A DNA stretch of 64,000 nt from Tethya wilhelma (GCA_964030475.1 CAXIPT010000004.1:3173145-3237144), one strand, 5' to 3'; shown: positions 40,602-52,552, numbered from the stretch's first letter. Translations and numbers: made by a program. Notes: generated from the letters alone by a model not told the origin.

Positions 40602-41110
40602 CGGATGCCAGTGCTATAGAAGCCAAGGTGTTGTTAAGAATCACAAGCTTAAAAGTACATTCAGTCTTCAATGTAGACCTGTGGAAGCATGGTGAACGAA
40701 TCGATGCTGCACACCATCCACCATGCTGTACACAATCCACCATGGGTATTTACAAGAAGCTTTACGATAGTTCCAATGTATATAAAGTAATGACGTATCT
40801 TGCACGAGGTACATGTGAATCTTCGGGACTGTTGGCATGTAACATTGTATGTCTGATTCTCTTCCTTTTCTCCAATCTTACGTGCCAGTGATAAATTCAA
40901 AGTATCTCAAGCTTTTCCTTCTCTGTTGGTATAGCTACCAGCGAAATCGTCCACATACTTCGCATAGAACCGGTCATCTCTGGGGAGACTCTTTTCATCT
41001 TCTACACAGGTCGGAAATTTTGTTCTATTTAGCACCAACCGCACACAACTGACTGTTGGAAAAGGCCAAGCAACTTGTGTCTTAGCTCTGCAACAATACA
41101 TGACTACAAT
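40602..41110 (+). pseudogene. ATP-grasp relic with an internal inversion
   Basis: Bases 40602-40806 resemble the region coding AIEA ... FNVDLWKRGERIDI ... YLACG of the intact genes on the plus strand, with deletions and an inserted partial repeat. Bases 40808-41005 then match the following part of the gene on the minus strand (a rearranged GEDEKC to EDSHVP segment). From 41006 the plus-strand order resumes with the C-terminal NFVLF-like region. A segment of about 200 bases was therefore inverted in place. It lies just upstream of the TMEM53-like gene. Confidence 0.85.
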
Positions 41111-41332
41111 TTCATACATGTCACATGCATACATGTACTTGTGATAATGCACATGTATGCAAGATGGTACAAAGAAAATATTAATATACATTATGAATTA
41201 TTGAATGTGGCCACTAATAATATTTGTGACAGCAGACTGAGTGTGTATTAATGGTATTGTACTATTTTAGGACCTACCTGGTAATTATGTATTGTAAAGA
41301 GTACATACCTATTAGTATCAAACTAGCTGGCA

Positions 41333-41344
41333 TGCGCATGCGCA
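41333..41344. promoter_or_regulatory. NRF-1-type palindrome upstream of TMEM53-like copy 1
   Basis: TGCGCATGCGCA, 66 bases before the ATG at 41411, preceded by CTAGCTGGCA as in the ATP-grasp promoters. Confidence 0.55.
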
Positions 41345-41410
41345 TACAAGTCAAAGTCAAAGGTACAGGGTCGTTAAATTCGAAAACGCAATTTAATTTT
41401 GCCATCGAAA

Positions 41411-42337
41411 ATGGTATCAAGACTGTTTTCTTCTATTTTCCGTCCTTCAAGACCCATTCTATTGGCTCACTGCACACGGAGAAGGATCACTACAGTATGG
41501 TGCTCCACTTGGACCCAAGGAGAGATGACTAGCTTACATGATGCTCTCAAAAAACACAAGTCTATGATTGGATTGTATCCACCATCATTTACCAGTAGTA
41601 CGGTACCTCAACCTAAAGTAAAGACCATGGTCTTATTGGTAGGATGGGCTGAATCAACAATCAAAGTGTTATCAAAGTACGCATCAATCTATACTGATAA
41701 CTTCAACATTCCGTGTCTAGCGATTGCTCCACCCATTCAGCTCATGTGGTTCACCAGTCGTGGTAACTCAATCACCAATAGCGTGATAAAGTCACTGAAT
41801 GAATCGCTGGAGAGTGATTCTCCTGTTTCCCTGATACTCCATCTATGCTCTGCTGGGGGTCAAGTGGTACTGCCTCAATTAGTGCAAGAGATGAGGGTCA
41901 ACCCCCATTCATTAGTGCAACAACGATGCGTCATCTTTGATAGCGGACCAGCTAAATTCTCACTTGAAACAGGAACGTCAGCTGCCGGCCTTCTCTACAA
42001 GCAAGGAGGAATAAATCTTCTCTCTTACGGACTCCTAGTTGGAGCGGGGCAAACCGTCAATGTTGTCATTGGTAATAGGAAGAGGTTAGAGCTAAAGGAG
42101 GCTATGGAGTCACAGTTCATGGCTGTTCCTCAGCTGTATCTCTACTCCAAGAAGGACAGTGTGGCTCCTTACCAGTGGGTGGAGGGAGTGATGGAGGGAC
42201 AGAGAGAGAGGGGGAGAGAGATAAGGAGCCATTGCTGGGAGGACTCGGAGCATGTGCAGCACTTTAGGGAACACACACAGGAGTACATTGAACAGATTAG
42301 GCGATTCTTTAATGAATTTAATATTACATCATCATGA
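41411..42337 (+). CDS. TMEM53 / DUF829 family alpha-beta hydrolase-like protein
   Basis: Intronless, 308 residues from the ATG at 41411 (the open frame extends four codons upstream from a TTG). The DUF829 hallmarks are VLLVGWAES near residue 75; the nucleophile-elbow-like LHLCSAGGQVV around 143-153; CVIFDSGPAKFS; LYLYSKKDSVAPY with a candidate acid; and SEHVQHFREH with a candidate histidine. Family members include animal TMEM53, linked to the nuclear envelope and BMP/SMAD signalling; catalytic activity is unproven. The N-terminal 40 residues are basic and Ser/Thr-rich. A truncated near-identical copy lies at 59.3-60.1 kb, also next to ATP-grasp sequence. Confidence 0.85.
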   Translation: MVSRLFSSIFRPSRPILLAHCTRRRITTVWCSTWTQGEMTSLHDALKKHKSMIGLYPPSFTSSTVPQPKVKTMVLLVGWAESTIKVLSKYASIYTDNFNIPCLAIAPPIQLMWFTSRGNSITNSVIKSLNESLESDSPVSLILHLCSAGGQVVLPQLVQEMRVNPHSLVQQRCVIFDSGPAKFSLETGTSAAGLLYKQGGINLLSYGLLVGAGQTVNVVIGNRKRLELKEAMESQFMAVPQLYLYSKKDSVAPYQWVEGVMEGQRERGREIRSHCWEDSEHVQHFREHTQEYIEQIRRFFNEFNITSS

Positions 42338-42717
42338 CATCATAAAGAATGTTCATGGCCAAACTGAATGATTATCATGCACTATTTAATGGATTTGTTT
42401 CGTTCAAAAACGACTATAGTGTTATATTTTCATTATGGTTCTATATAATAAATATGCAATAAATTTATACACGTGTACTGCACAGCTCTCTGATCATATG
42501 CCAACTGAACTGGTGTAGTTGTTATATAAACTCTAGCTGACATAACAACAATATTATATTAATGTCATGGTAACTATAACAACATCAACAAAATATATAC
42601 AACTTAAAATCTTAACCCTTTGTGTACAACATACCACATAATAGAATAGAAGTCTGCATGTTATCAACAAAAATTAATATCAACAATAAGTTACATAAAA
42701 CTAACAGTGTGTGTTTT

Positions 42718-42796
42718 CTAAAACTGTTCGGCCAGGATTTCACAGAGTTGCTTAGAGACCATCTCATTTGATGACCTCACAGTAAGGCGATACATC

Positions 42797-42838
<42 letters not shown>

Positions 42839-43770
42839 CAGATTCATTCTAATTAGAGAGCACTTAAGGTACACAATCTTATTTGAGCAAGGTTGTATCT
42901 AAATACTGAACACCCACACCCACACTCCCACCCTCCTAAGTGACTTACATCTCCACTGGGATCTCTCTTTGGCTCCAGCCGAAGCAGACAGCCTACTAAC
43001 ATGTTCCTAGTGTTGATCACTCCGGCAGAGACAAAGTTATCAGCATTAGGATCTATACCACCGATCACTGACACACCAAACCCTTGAAGCTGCAAAGAAA
43101 ATATTGTCAAAACAACTCTTTTATGATAATAGAAGATGGCACTGAAGTACATTTCAACTTTAACTAAGCTAAAAAGTCAGATCTTTCAATAACACTATAT
43201 ACAGCATACTGTACTTGCCAAATTCTGACTAATTTATATAAAATTAATGTATACAGTGATTTCTCTTACTTTTGTAGTTGAAGCTTCTTTGTCAATGGGA
43301 TATTTGGCCTTGAACACTTTCTGTGTCTCTTGCCTGTATGTAGAGAATTAGAATACAGTAGAGACTCAATTATCATTGTATGCATGTGGAAACGTCATAA
43401 ATGCATGACGTTTTGTGGCATTTTTAGTTGACAATGCGCAATACAGATATGTACATCGGAATGTGGTACACAGATCATGCTAGAAACAAAACAAAACAAA
43501 AAAACGTTGCAAAAAGATCCCAGAATATCATAAAACGTCATGCATTATATTAAATTTTTTAGTAACAAAACAGCGCTAATATAGTGACACAGTTCCTTGC
43601 AAGTGCTTACTGGTAGCTAAGGACAATGCATGAACTCACCCTGCTAGTTGTTTCCATCTTGAGAAGAAATCTCCTGCATCCATACTGGCTGGTTCAAGAA
43701 ACTTGTTCATCATCACTGGTAATTTGAGTCTCAAATTACTAGGGGCTCCACCGACACTGGGGAAGGAGAG

Positions 43771-43829
<59 letters not shown>

Positions 43830-44564
43830 TGATTAAGTCACAAATGAATATGTGCTTCATTAACACAATAGCTGGATATGAAATAGTTTCAATCAAGATA
43901 ATGCAGTTTACCTTAACAGTATACAAGTACACATATGTACACATACAATATACAATGTGGTCTATCAAACTGTACAGATACCTGTAGCTATAACACTTAC
44001 GTGAATTTGACCTCAAAGACTGGGGCTTCAGTGAAGGCATTCTTACACTCTATGTTGAGCACCTGTTGGACCTGGGCTCCACTCTCTAAGGTGTCTGCAA
44101 CTGGTTTGGACTGGACACTGAGTGCCTCGCCTAAATCTCCCGGGAGGGAGGCGGACGAGGAGAAACCTATGAAATTAGACGTTGATTTGTTGCCGAAATA
44201 GATGCCCATACGACCTGTGAATGAGAGTGTGTGTAGATCAGTCATAATGGTTACCATGGAAACACACAAGAAAAAACCAGAAGACTACCGCATTGCATTT
44301 TGTACAAGGAAACTGATTTTTGCACATTTGATGTCTATCCTTGAAATAATTATAATTTAATCAGCAACATAACTAACTGCTTTCCACAAATCTTATAATC
44401 AATTTCCCTTGACAAAAATGCCTGTGCAGTACGTACTAGTTGTAGTTGCCTAAATAGTCAAATACATAGTGTATCTCTTACCTAGGTTCTTCTTGTACTC
44501 TGCTTTGACCCCTATCTGGAGGAGATCGTTTTCAAACAACACACCGTTAGTCTTGAACAAGAAC
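42718..44564 (-). CDS. AP2A: AP-2 complex subunit alpha, C-terminal appendage (partial)
   Basis: Six exons on the minus strand: 44564-44482, 44214-44001, 43756-43640, 43333-43270, 43089-42949 and 42795-42718, coding the last 231 residues. Matches to AP2A are [58 protein letters not shown], the platform motif [24 protein letters not shown] and the terminal [11 protein letters not shown]. This appendage recruits endocytic accessory proteins to clathrin-coated pits. The trunk-coding exons are absent because the contig ends at n 44577, 13 bases upstream of the first exon seen. Two introns end in CT-type microsatellites next to the acceptor (GA on the plus strand). The last part reappears at 63696-64000. 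Confidence 0.94.
42799..42836. repeat. (GA)n microsatellite at the AP-2 alpha last-exon acceptor
   Basis: On the coding (minus) strand this is (CT)n ending CTCTAG, immediately before the final exon. The duplicated contig start at 63696 also begins inside this repeat. Confidence 0.95.
43771..43827. repeat. (GA)n microsatellite near the acceptor of the third AP-2 alpha exon seen
   Basis: On the minus strand, (CT)n followed by a C-rich run CTCCTTCCCCAG precedes the exon at 43756. Confidence 0.95.
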
Positions 44565-44576
44565 CTACAGTGAAAG

Positions 44577-44577
44577 N
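44577..44577. other. Single n: probable contig join
   Basis: It interrupts the AP-2 alpha gene; nothing to its right continues that gene. Confidence 0.8.
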
Positions 44578-45135
44578 TCATGGCTGGCAATCAAGGCCTG
44601 TAACACAGGGGAGCATGTAGACTGTACTGTTGAATATGCGTGGCTACTTAGCCAACATCAAAAGCATGCAATACAAGGCAGCCTGTAGACTATACTGTTG
44701 TATGGGCATGGCTACTTAGCCAATGTCGCCAACAATCATGATATCAAAAGCTAACCTGCTGCAGAGTTTGCAAACACAAGTACTTGGGCTAGAAATACTC
44801 TGTTGCACCTAATCGTTTAAACTAAAATCAGTACCACTATCTAAGACTTCCACAGCGAGGTGCAGCTAGTGCACAATCGGGTAACTCCAGCTAGCACTAT
44901 AGCTCTAGTTCACTATATACGCACGTAGTACTAGTGGGTGGGGCCACGTAGCCAAAATGGCTGCTTAAGCGATGGCTCGAACTGAAAATCCTAGCATAGC
45001 TCAGGAACTATAAGTTTTTAGCTTCTGAAAAATAAAACAAATTTAGATAAACACCAGTACTTTATGCTAATGTCCATAATTTTCAGAATAGACTTGCTGT
45101 TCTTCAGACAAAGAGTGAACACATACTCACACACA

Positions 45136-45199
<64 letters not shown>

Positions 45200-46410
45200 A
45201 AAAAGACTACTATAACCCTTTCAGAGTGTTTCACACACTGAAGGTTAACAACATTTGCAAGTGACCTCCTTGAAAATCCACCGAAAATGGTAGTTATAAT
45301 GTGTAAAAAGACAATAAAAAAATTAGGTACCTTCCACTTTTATGGCTTCTGAGTAATGGGCATCCAAAATCAAGCTTTTGGGGAGATTTTGACAGCATGA
45401 TGGTACTAAACATTTGTCCAAATAAAGCTTTATTGGAAAGTTATGGCTTATTCAATGCCAACAAGTAGAGAAAAATATCCAAAAAGCTGGATTTATGGAT
45501 TACCCATAGAGTAGAGGGCTATCTCATTAATTTACATGCTACAACTGTACCTAGTTTGGGGAAATTTCAAGGAGACCACTTGTGAAATGTTGTTGAAATG
45601 AAATGAAATGACCCACCCTACAAGCACATTCAGTGTATATCTATGTTTAACTTGGAAAAAAAGAGGACCTATAGCAGATATTAACAGTTCTTCAGATTTG
45701 CTATAGGCTCACAGGGGGTATTAAGCCTCACAGAGCAGCAAAGATTTCGCTGCTTGGGAAAAGAGTAATATCAAGTAGACTTTCATATTTATACTAGTTA
45801 TAATTATTTCTAAACAGAAATAACTTCTTGGTAGAAGCTTCAAACAAGTACTAAATGTACATTAAAGAGTCTAGTTTCTGCTCATATCACTTATCAAGTT
45901 GTGGGTGCAAGTTTCAAAGCACACCCTCTGTAGTTCTCCATTGACTTAAATATATTTTCTGCAACATCCAGAGCCAGAAGGTACGACACGTGACCGTCAA
46001 TTCAAAGCTTTTGCTGACTCTGTATGGCTGACTAAATCAGGTATCAAACTATGGTTCCATGATTGGAATGCACTAATTGAGACCCATGTGTGGTATCTCC
46101 TCTGCATTCAGTGGTGACATCACATGATGTCACAGTTAATCAATTAGTGCTCAATCTTTAAGTTATGTGCGATTGGACTATTAATTGTACCAAAAAAAAA
46201 AAAAAAAAAAAAAAAAGAGATGAATTAGTGAACTAGAATCTGATATTGCCCTGTAATATTAAAAAAGCTATAATACATGAGGCACACACATACACTAACC
46301 ATCTTTAACACTGTTTCAACTGATGACATCAAAGCCTCTAGCAAGGGATAATCTTGAAGAACTAAACTCCCTAAGGTAGTAATAATATACACAACAATAA
46401 CATTACGTTA
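44578..46410. other. Short contig without a recognised gene
   Basis: Contains a local duplication (44597-44655 and 44665-44720, sharing TAGACT, TACTGTTG and GGCTACTTAGCCAA), a (CA)n(GA)n tract at 45128-45199 and an A-run at 46192-46216. No coding sequence or link to AP-2 alpha was seen, and it is bounded by n on both sides. Confidence 0.6.
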
Positions 46411-46411
46411 C
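46411..46411. other. Single n: probable contig join
   Basis: Separates a gene-free contig from the contig that ends with the second ATP-grasp copy. Confidence 0.65.
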
Positions 46412-46724
46412 GTTANTCCTCTTGACAGCACATGGTAATCATATCACATGACAATATATGGTAAAGGTCGGCAACAACACATACAATAATATTACTAACA
46501 AGTCAGTTCATACTACATTTTTGTCAATACAATAATTATTATTTTATTACATCTCAATTAACTGATTATCAAGCTTGTATGTATGTAACATTGCTGTTGA
46601 GGGAAACAATGCTGCTACTGCGCTGCAATGATTGAAACCAGGCATTACATCAATTTACATGTAAACTATAGTTAATATGTAGGAGGGTCAAAATACTTGG
46701 CATTATGTCATGTAAAATTTTCAA

Positions 46725-46915
46725 TCCAGGACCATTTTTTTTTAAACATTATTAATTTTGATCAAAAATTTTGGTCCTGTAACCACGGACCAAATTTATC
46801 AGGGGGGGACCAAAATTTTCAAGATATTTTCTGAAAATAATGGTCCTGGACCAAATTTTTCATGCAAATTTTGGTCCGGGGGACCAAAATTATCAGGACC
46901 AAAATTCCAGTGACA
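46725..46915. mobile_element. Repeat rich in GGACCAAAATTTT words
   Basis: At least five direct and inverted occurrences of GGACCAAAATT and AATTTTGGTCC. A shorter relative lies at 50462-50560. Non-coding. Confidence 0.6.
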
Positions 46916-47029
46916 AGACTAGCTGTGCTGCCACTGCAGCAAGCCAACAGGCAACTACTCTTGCTGCTAAACTCTTATCTGGACCAAAAAGCATGTTTTA
47001 CATGAAGCTTAGCCAAAGTTCATTTCATC

Positions 47030-47450
47030 CAAATGGCAATAACACCCCAATAAAGGACATACCCTGAATAACGGACACAGGGCAGTGTCCCAAAGTGTCC
47101 GCAATTCGGAGAGTCTACTGTAAAATTAATACATGAAAACATCTAGTTAGTACAAAAAAGGGCATAAAAAGGCCACAAAATATTCCATTACAGGAGACTC
47201 TCCGAATTACGGACACTTTGGGACACAGCCCTGTGTCCGTTATTTAGGGTATGTCCTTTATAGAGCGGGTGCAATTACGTAAAATGAGTCACTTCCGTAT
47301 GGCAAAAATGTACAGAGCAATACGGAGAAACGAGCAGCTGTCATTTACTTCCGTATGGCAAAAATAACTATTTCTAGTATCACTCAAAATACTTCCGGTT
47401 TTTGATGACGTTGATTGCACCCGATCTATTGGGGTGTTATTGCTGTTCCA
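47030..47450. mobile_element. Inverted-repeat element with TCTACTGTA ends
   Basis: The arm at 47038-47121 (ATAACGGACACAGG, AAAGTGTCCGCAATTCGGAG) is the reverse complement of 47193-47262. A GGGGTGTTATTG end recurs near 47450, separated by an unrelated segment with two ACTTCCGTATGGCAAAAAT repeats. A one-armed relative is at 9490-9574. Confidence 0.7.
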
Positions 47451-47619
47451 CGCCTCTATGTTGTGTTCATTTACTATTCAGTTTAACCTTCTACAATGAA
47501 AACAGTATCATGAACAAAAAAAATCATTTTTTGTTGGATGAACTGAACTTTGACTAGAATTCATGTATAACATGCTTTTTTGGTCCAGATAAGAGCTTAG
47601 CAGCAAGAGTAGTTGCCTG

Positions 47620-47895
47620 TTGGCTTGCTGCAGTGGCAGCGAAGCTAGTCTCGCTGACCAAGATCCACGTTCTCAATTACTTTAGCAAATTAAAAGAGCG
47701 ACCCTTACCAAAGCCACGCCTACTCTCCGCTATTCAGGCTAGGATTTATATGGCGATAGACTGCTTTGGACGAGCTGCACTGTCTGTCGTCCGGAAATAA
47801 GAGGTGGCCGCTATTCGGGTGTTTTTTAAGTGCAAAATTATAGGAAAAGCAGTTGGGACACAGTCAGCTATAAGGTATATGTCCGCTGTTGGGAC
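47620..47895. mobile_element. Dispersed repeat B, copy 1
   Basis: Shares ATTTATATGGCGATAGACTG, GACGAGCTGCACTGTC and GGAAATAAGAGGTGGCCGCT with 50568-50860. Non-coding. Confidence 0.75.
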
Positions 47896-47899
47896 ACAA

Positions 47900-48175
47900 C
47901 TGACGGTTGGAAAAGGCCAAGCAACTTGTGTCTCAGCTCTGCAACAATACATGACTACAATGTCATACATGTCACATGCATACATGTACTTGTGACCATG
48001 CACATATATGCAAGATGATACAAAGAAAATACCATGTAGCGTTTATATACGTTATGAATTGAATGTAGCCACTATAATATTTGTGACAGCAGACTGAGTG
48101 TGGTAGTTAATTAATGGTATTGTACTATTTTAGGATCTAATTATGTATTGTAAAGAGTACATACCTATATATTAG
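47900..48175 (+). repeat. Duplicate of the ATP-grasp tail and TMEM53 upstream region
   Basis: Matches 41040-41310, including GTTGGAAAAGGCCAAGCAAC, CATGACTACAATGTCATACA and AATTATGTATTGTAAAGAG. It is the 3' end of an ATP-grasp copy whose body is missing here. Confidence 0.8.
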
Positions 48176-48698
48176 CATCATTCATGATGGTTAAATGTTT
48201 AACCATGCATATGCTAATAGTATGGGTTAGCCTAACCCATCAATGCTATAAAATATTATGTATTGTTTAAATTTTTGACATGTTTCCTGAAACCAAAGTT
48301 TTAATACATGGTACTAGTAGCTCTATATTATGCGGGTATAACCATGAAGAAACAAAACCTCACAAACTGTCATGCATTTACATACTTCTCCTTGCATGTC
48401 AGTATTGATCTTGCACCATCATCAAGCTGAAGCACAAAGCCTCAAATCTCAGAAACTACAGCATTTTGCAAGATTCTACACAACAAATTTCTAGATAATT
48501 CTGATTCATGAAAGAAAGTACCTTCCGTTTGTATCATGGAGCTGCCATTCTTCAGATATCTAGTATAAACTGACACACACTGCACTGACAGACAAAATGA
48601 CGTAACTAGCATGCACGTGCTAGGCACGCGCCGAGGCTTAACGCTTATTACAGTTACTTACCTGTATTGTGTTGAGGTCCATTCATGATTTGTACGTA

Positions 48699-48710
48699 TG
48701 CGCATGCGCA
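48699..48710. promoter_or_regulatory. NRF-1-type palindrome upstream of ATP-grasp copy 2
   Basis: TGCGCATGCGCA, 18 bases before the ATG at 48729, identical to the site at 39772-39783. Confidence 0.55.
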
Positions 48711-48728
48711 TGCTAGCTAGCCAGCTAG

Positions 48729-50007
48729 ATGGCGAAGATCAGACACGAAGTACTTGTTCTTGGACCGAGATACCAAGATCGCACAGCGGTGCGCATGATC
48801 CGTGACTCCATGAAAGAGTACACCTTCCATTTCCTAGAGCCAGATTCCTCCATGGTATATGGATCTGTCCTACCCTCCAATGAGTACTCTGATGGTTTAA
48901 ATTTCCTTGGATTTGTCAAGAAAGCTGTGGATTATGTTCGCCAAAACAACATAACAGGTATTCTCTTCAGCTATGATAACATGGCACTTACTGCAGCTGC
49001 AGTGTGTCAAGAAACAGGTCTTCCTGGACCAAGCTTTGAAGGCGAATTCATCTGTCATCACAAGTACTACTCTCGACTTGCTGAACCTAGCAAGCTATGG
49101 TGTGAAAGTGTTACTATTCCAAGAGAACCTCAACAGCTAAAGATTGACAGACTTCGCAGTCATTTTCCTTGCTTTATAAAGCCATCAGCGCTAACAGGAT
49201 CAGTAGGTGTCTCAAAGCTAAACACATTCTCCGAGCTTGAAGAAAAGCTGACCTCGTATTGTCAAAGCCTTCCTAGCCTCACCAAAGCATTTCAACCCCT
49301 TTTTCGCCAATACCTTGACCTGGAAAAGTATCCCCTTGCAGCTGTTGCTTCTGCTGTGGTTGAAGAGTACGTAGACGATAAAGGGTACTATCACTGTTTT
49401 GAAGGATGGGCAGACAGCAAAGGAGAAATCCATCATTGGGCTACATACGACAGCATAGCCGTACCTGTTGGAAATGAAAACCTTGTAGGATTCTTCATAC
49501 CTACAATGGAGGATGCCAGTGCTATTGAAGCCATTGTGAGCTACACACAAGATGTGGTCAAGAATCACAAGCTTAAGAGTACATTCTTCAACGTAGACCT
49601 GTGGAAGCGTGGTGAACGAATCGATATTATTGAAGTCAATGGTCGCTGTACACCATCCACCATGGGCATTTACAAGAAGCTTTACGATAGTTCCGTGTAT
49701 AAAGCAATGACGTATCTTGCTTGTGGAGAAGATGAAAAGTGTTACGAAGAGTCTCCCCAGAGAAAACAGGTTCCATCTGAAGTTTGTGGGCGATTTCGCT
49801 GGTATACCAACAGGGAAGGAAAAGCTTCGGATATTTTGAATTTATCACTGGCACGTACGATTGGAGAAAAGGAAGAGATATACAATGTTTCATGCGAACA
49901 GTCAGCCGGTATAACACTCCTTGTGGATGAAGATTCACACGTACCACGTGGTACACAGGTTGGAAATTTTGTTTTATTTGGCGCCAACCGCACACAACTG
50001 TTGGAAA
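48729..50007 (+). CDS. ATP-grasp ligase family protein, copy 2 (cut at a contig end)
   Basis: The first 426 residues are identical to the gene at 38434-39753, including KPSALTGSVGV and EVNGR. The frame then hits the n at 50008 inside LLEK; the downstream residues before the stop at 50075 are unrelated sequence. The real C-terminus is thus missing, not altered. Complete identity over 1.36 kb, with the break at a contig end, suggests the same locus assembled twice (haplotype or repeat artefact) or a very recent inverted duplication. Confidence 0.8.
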
Positions 50008-50008
50008 N
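50008..50008. other. Single n: probable contig join
   Basis: Coincides exactly with the end of the inverted duplication and with the loss of ATP-grasp similarity. Confidence 0.85.
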
Positions 50009-50863
50009 TCTTTCATCACCATTTGTGATGTATCTCAACAAGACATCTTCGAGTCCTAAAAATAATTGGATCTAATCAGCCAGCAGGTCCAGTAGCACGC
50101 CACATAACAGGGTCCATTTTTGTTCTGCCACCGCAAACTGACACCTCGATCGGTTCCAGCCTGAGAGAGGCTCCTTTTACTACAGCCATGCTTGATTTTG
50201 GTTAGTGGCGATTTCTTAGATCAATAAAGCTATATAGCTCAAAGTTCACTGGTACACGCACAATGATGTACCTAGGACGGCCCGCGCCCGGTCGTGCCCG
50301 GTACGGGACTCTAGCCCCCCGTGTTAGCTAGTTCAGCCAGGCTCTGGTAGTTTTTCGAGTCTATCTCTGCAAAAAGACTGTTTCTAGAGCTTGAGCAAGA
50401 TTATTTTATACGAGTGAATGGATGTTCAACCTTTTAGCAAGCTGCTTTACGGTAACTTTCCTCCCGGACCACAATTTTTAAGGGGGGACCAAATTTATTG
50501 CAATTTTTGGTCCACCCGGACCGAAATTTTTGCCGGACCAAAATTTTCTTGACACCCTCACTGAGCAATGTCTACGTTCTCAATGATTCTAGCAAATTAA
50601 AAGAGCATCCTTACCAATGCCACGCCTACTGTCCGCTATTTAGGCTGGATTTATATGGCGATAGACTGCTTGGGACGAGCTGCACTGTCCGTTGTCCGGA
50701 AATAAGAGGTGGCCGCTATTCGGGTGCTTTCTAAGACAGTACAGAAATTTAATTATATTAGTATAGGAAAAGCAGTTGAGACACAGGACTCTGTCCGCTA
50801 TAAGGTACATATGTCCGCTGTTTAACGTTGGGAGTGTTTGTTAATGGAGAGTCTACTGTATGG
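50009..50863. other. Gene-free contig start with dispersed repeats
   Basis: Contains a GGACCAAAATTTT-type repeat (about 50462-50560) and copy 2 of dispersed repeat B (about 50568-50860, ending GAGAGTCTACTGTATG). No gene was recognised in 50009-50460. Confidence 0.6.
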
Positions 50864-51318
50864 GATAATGATTTGTCATACAAAACCATTATTGTAATTA
50901 GCATGAAAAGAGCTTTCAAACAATATAATTATAGATTTTTTTGATAAAAAAACCATAGATCATATTTGATATTTACTGATTTTGAAGACATGTGTGAAAA
51001 TGAATTCGAAATTACATTGAGCATTGTCAGATTTGAGATTTGTAGAAGAGTCTTTATACAAGCACGTCAAGCACTCTACTTCAATTTCCAACTGTACATA
51101 GAGATAAGCTCCACCCATGACCACACCCTCTCTAATTCTACAGGTGATCATGGTCCAGTGTATGGTGTCCAATGTCTTGATGGTATGAATGACGTGGGCC
51201 AGTTGGTCCACCCCCTGCCCAGAGTGCATGTCCTCATAGGGAGCGAAGTGTCTCCATCAACCCCAACTGCAGGAGGATCATCATGAGTGCCTGGAACACA
51301 GTCAGTGAGGAATAATGT

Positions 51319-51460
51319 TGTACCATAGATCGGGAATTTTTCGCCACTCATGCGAGTGGCAAAAATTTAACGCACTAAAATTAAAGTATGCCAATCTTGA
51401 CCAAATCAGTCAAAGTGGCGAAAATTTATAGCGGTGAAATTTCCTGATCTATGGTATAGT
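51319..51460. mobile_element. MITE shared with TYMS intron 4
   Basis: Ends ACCATAGATCGGGAATTTTT and TTTCCTGATCTATGGTA; orthologous to 36262-36430. Shared position shows that it was present before the duplication. Confidence 0.8.
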
Positions 51461-52290
51461 GTATCAGTGTTTTTGCCAATGTGGGTAGGGGTACTGCATC
51501 CATGTTTCTCCTCTGTTTCAGAAGGTTTCTAAACCATTACATAGCTGAAAATGTCGATACTTGATGATACACAACATACATAATATACAACACGGTGAGT
51601 TGTCGTGCCAACTCTATCTGAGATCTGGAGACATGGTTAGTTTTATAGTTAATGCTTAGCCTCGTTCCTAGGCTCTCTTCCTGAGAATGCTACATATGAT
51701 TTTGTGACCAGACTCTCTCCCTTCCTATTTTTCAGCGTGTAATATTCACAGGGAGAGAGCCTGGGAAGGAGGGTAACATTGCTCACAGCTATAGAATACC
51801 ATAATATTTTGACTCCAATTTTGAATTTGTATGAAATACAGCAAAGAAAAAGCTTTTTGTGTTGGAGCTATACTAGCTACATGTGAATTATGTGACCAAT
51901 TGTAACACTTGTCAACGTATGTACATGTACCCACACACACACATAGGGACTTGGTGTACCATTCAACATTGCTAGCTATGCTCTCCTCACATACATGATC
52001 AGATAGCACATGTCTGTAAGCTCAAGGTAAGGATGCAACACACCTAAAAAATATCTACTAGTCCAACTAGCTAGCAAGCTCACTCAATGTGGCGTACCAT
52101 GATCAAGAGTTATACTCTTCTTTTCTTTTCGTCTTAGCCTGGTGATTCTGTCCATATTCTCAGAGATGCCCATGTTTATCTCAACCACATTGAGCCTCTC
52201 AAAGAACAGGTATATATATACATGCAATGTAGTTGTAAAACATGTTTGACTGAAAGTTTGCTGCAGTGTAGGTATTAATTGTCAGTGCTA

Positions 52291-52552
52291 TACCGTATAG
52301 CGGGAAATTTTCGTGCGGTTAAAATTTCGTTTCAGGCCTTGAAATCAAGTTTTCGTGGTCTTATTTTCGTTCTGGACCCATGACGTGACCACGCCCACGA
52401 AATCCTGCATGCACAGCCACGTGGATTGATATTACCCGCGGCCACGTTTTAAAAATTTCAGATTTTCGTGGGCAAAATTTTCGTTTTCATGCTGTCTGGA
52501 ACGAAAAGAACGAAATTTTTCCCTCACGAAAATTTCCCGCTATACGGTATAT
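52291..52552. mobile_element. MITE with TACCGTATAGCGGGAAATTT ends
   Basis: About 30-bp inverted repeats, TACCGTATAGCGGGAAATTT and AAATTTCCCGCTATACGGTA. The intact gene has an empty site near 37562-37572 (CAGTGCTAGCTAGAAATG), so the insertion lies between two GCTA words and is specific to the pseudogene. Confidence 0.92.

Larger units (their letters stand above)
48647..50007. repeat. Arm 2 of the 1361-bp inverted duplication
   Basis: Reverse complement of 38475-39835. The right edge is exactly the n at 50008, and the left edge is where the two flanks diverge (ATTACAG at 48647). Confidence 0.9.

Noticed and set aside
50008..50075. Altered C-terminus of ATP-grasp copy 2
   Set aside because: The change begins exactly at an n, so it is sequence from another contig, not a real variant tail.
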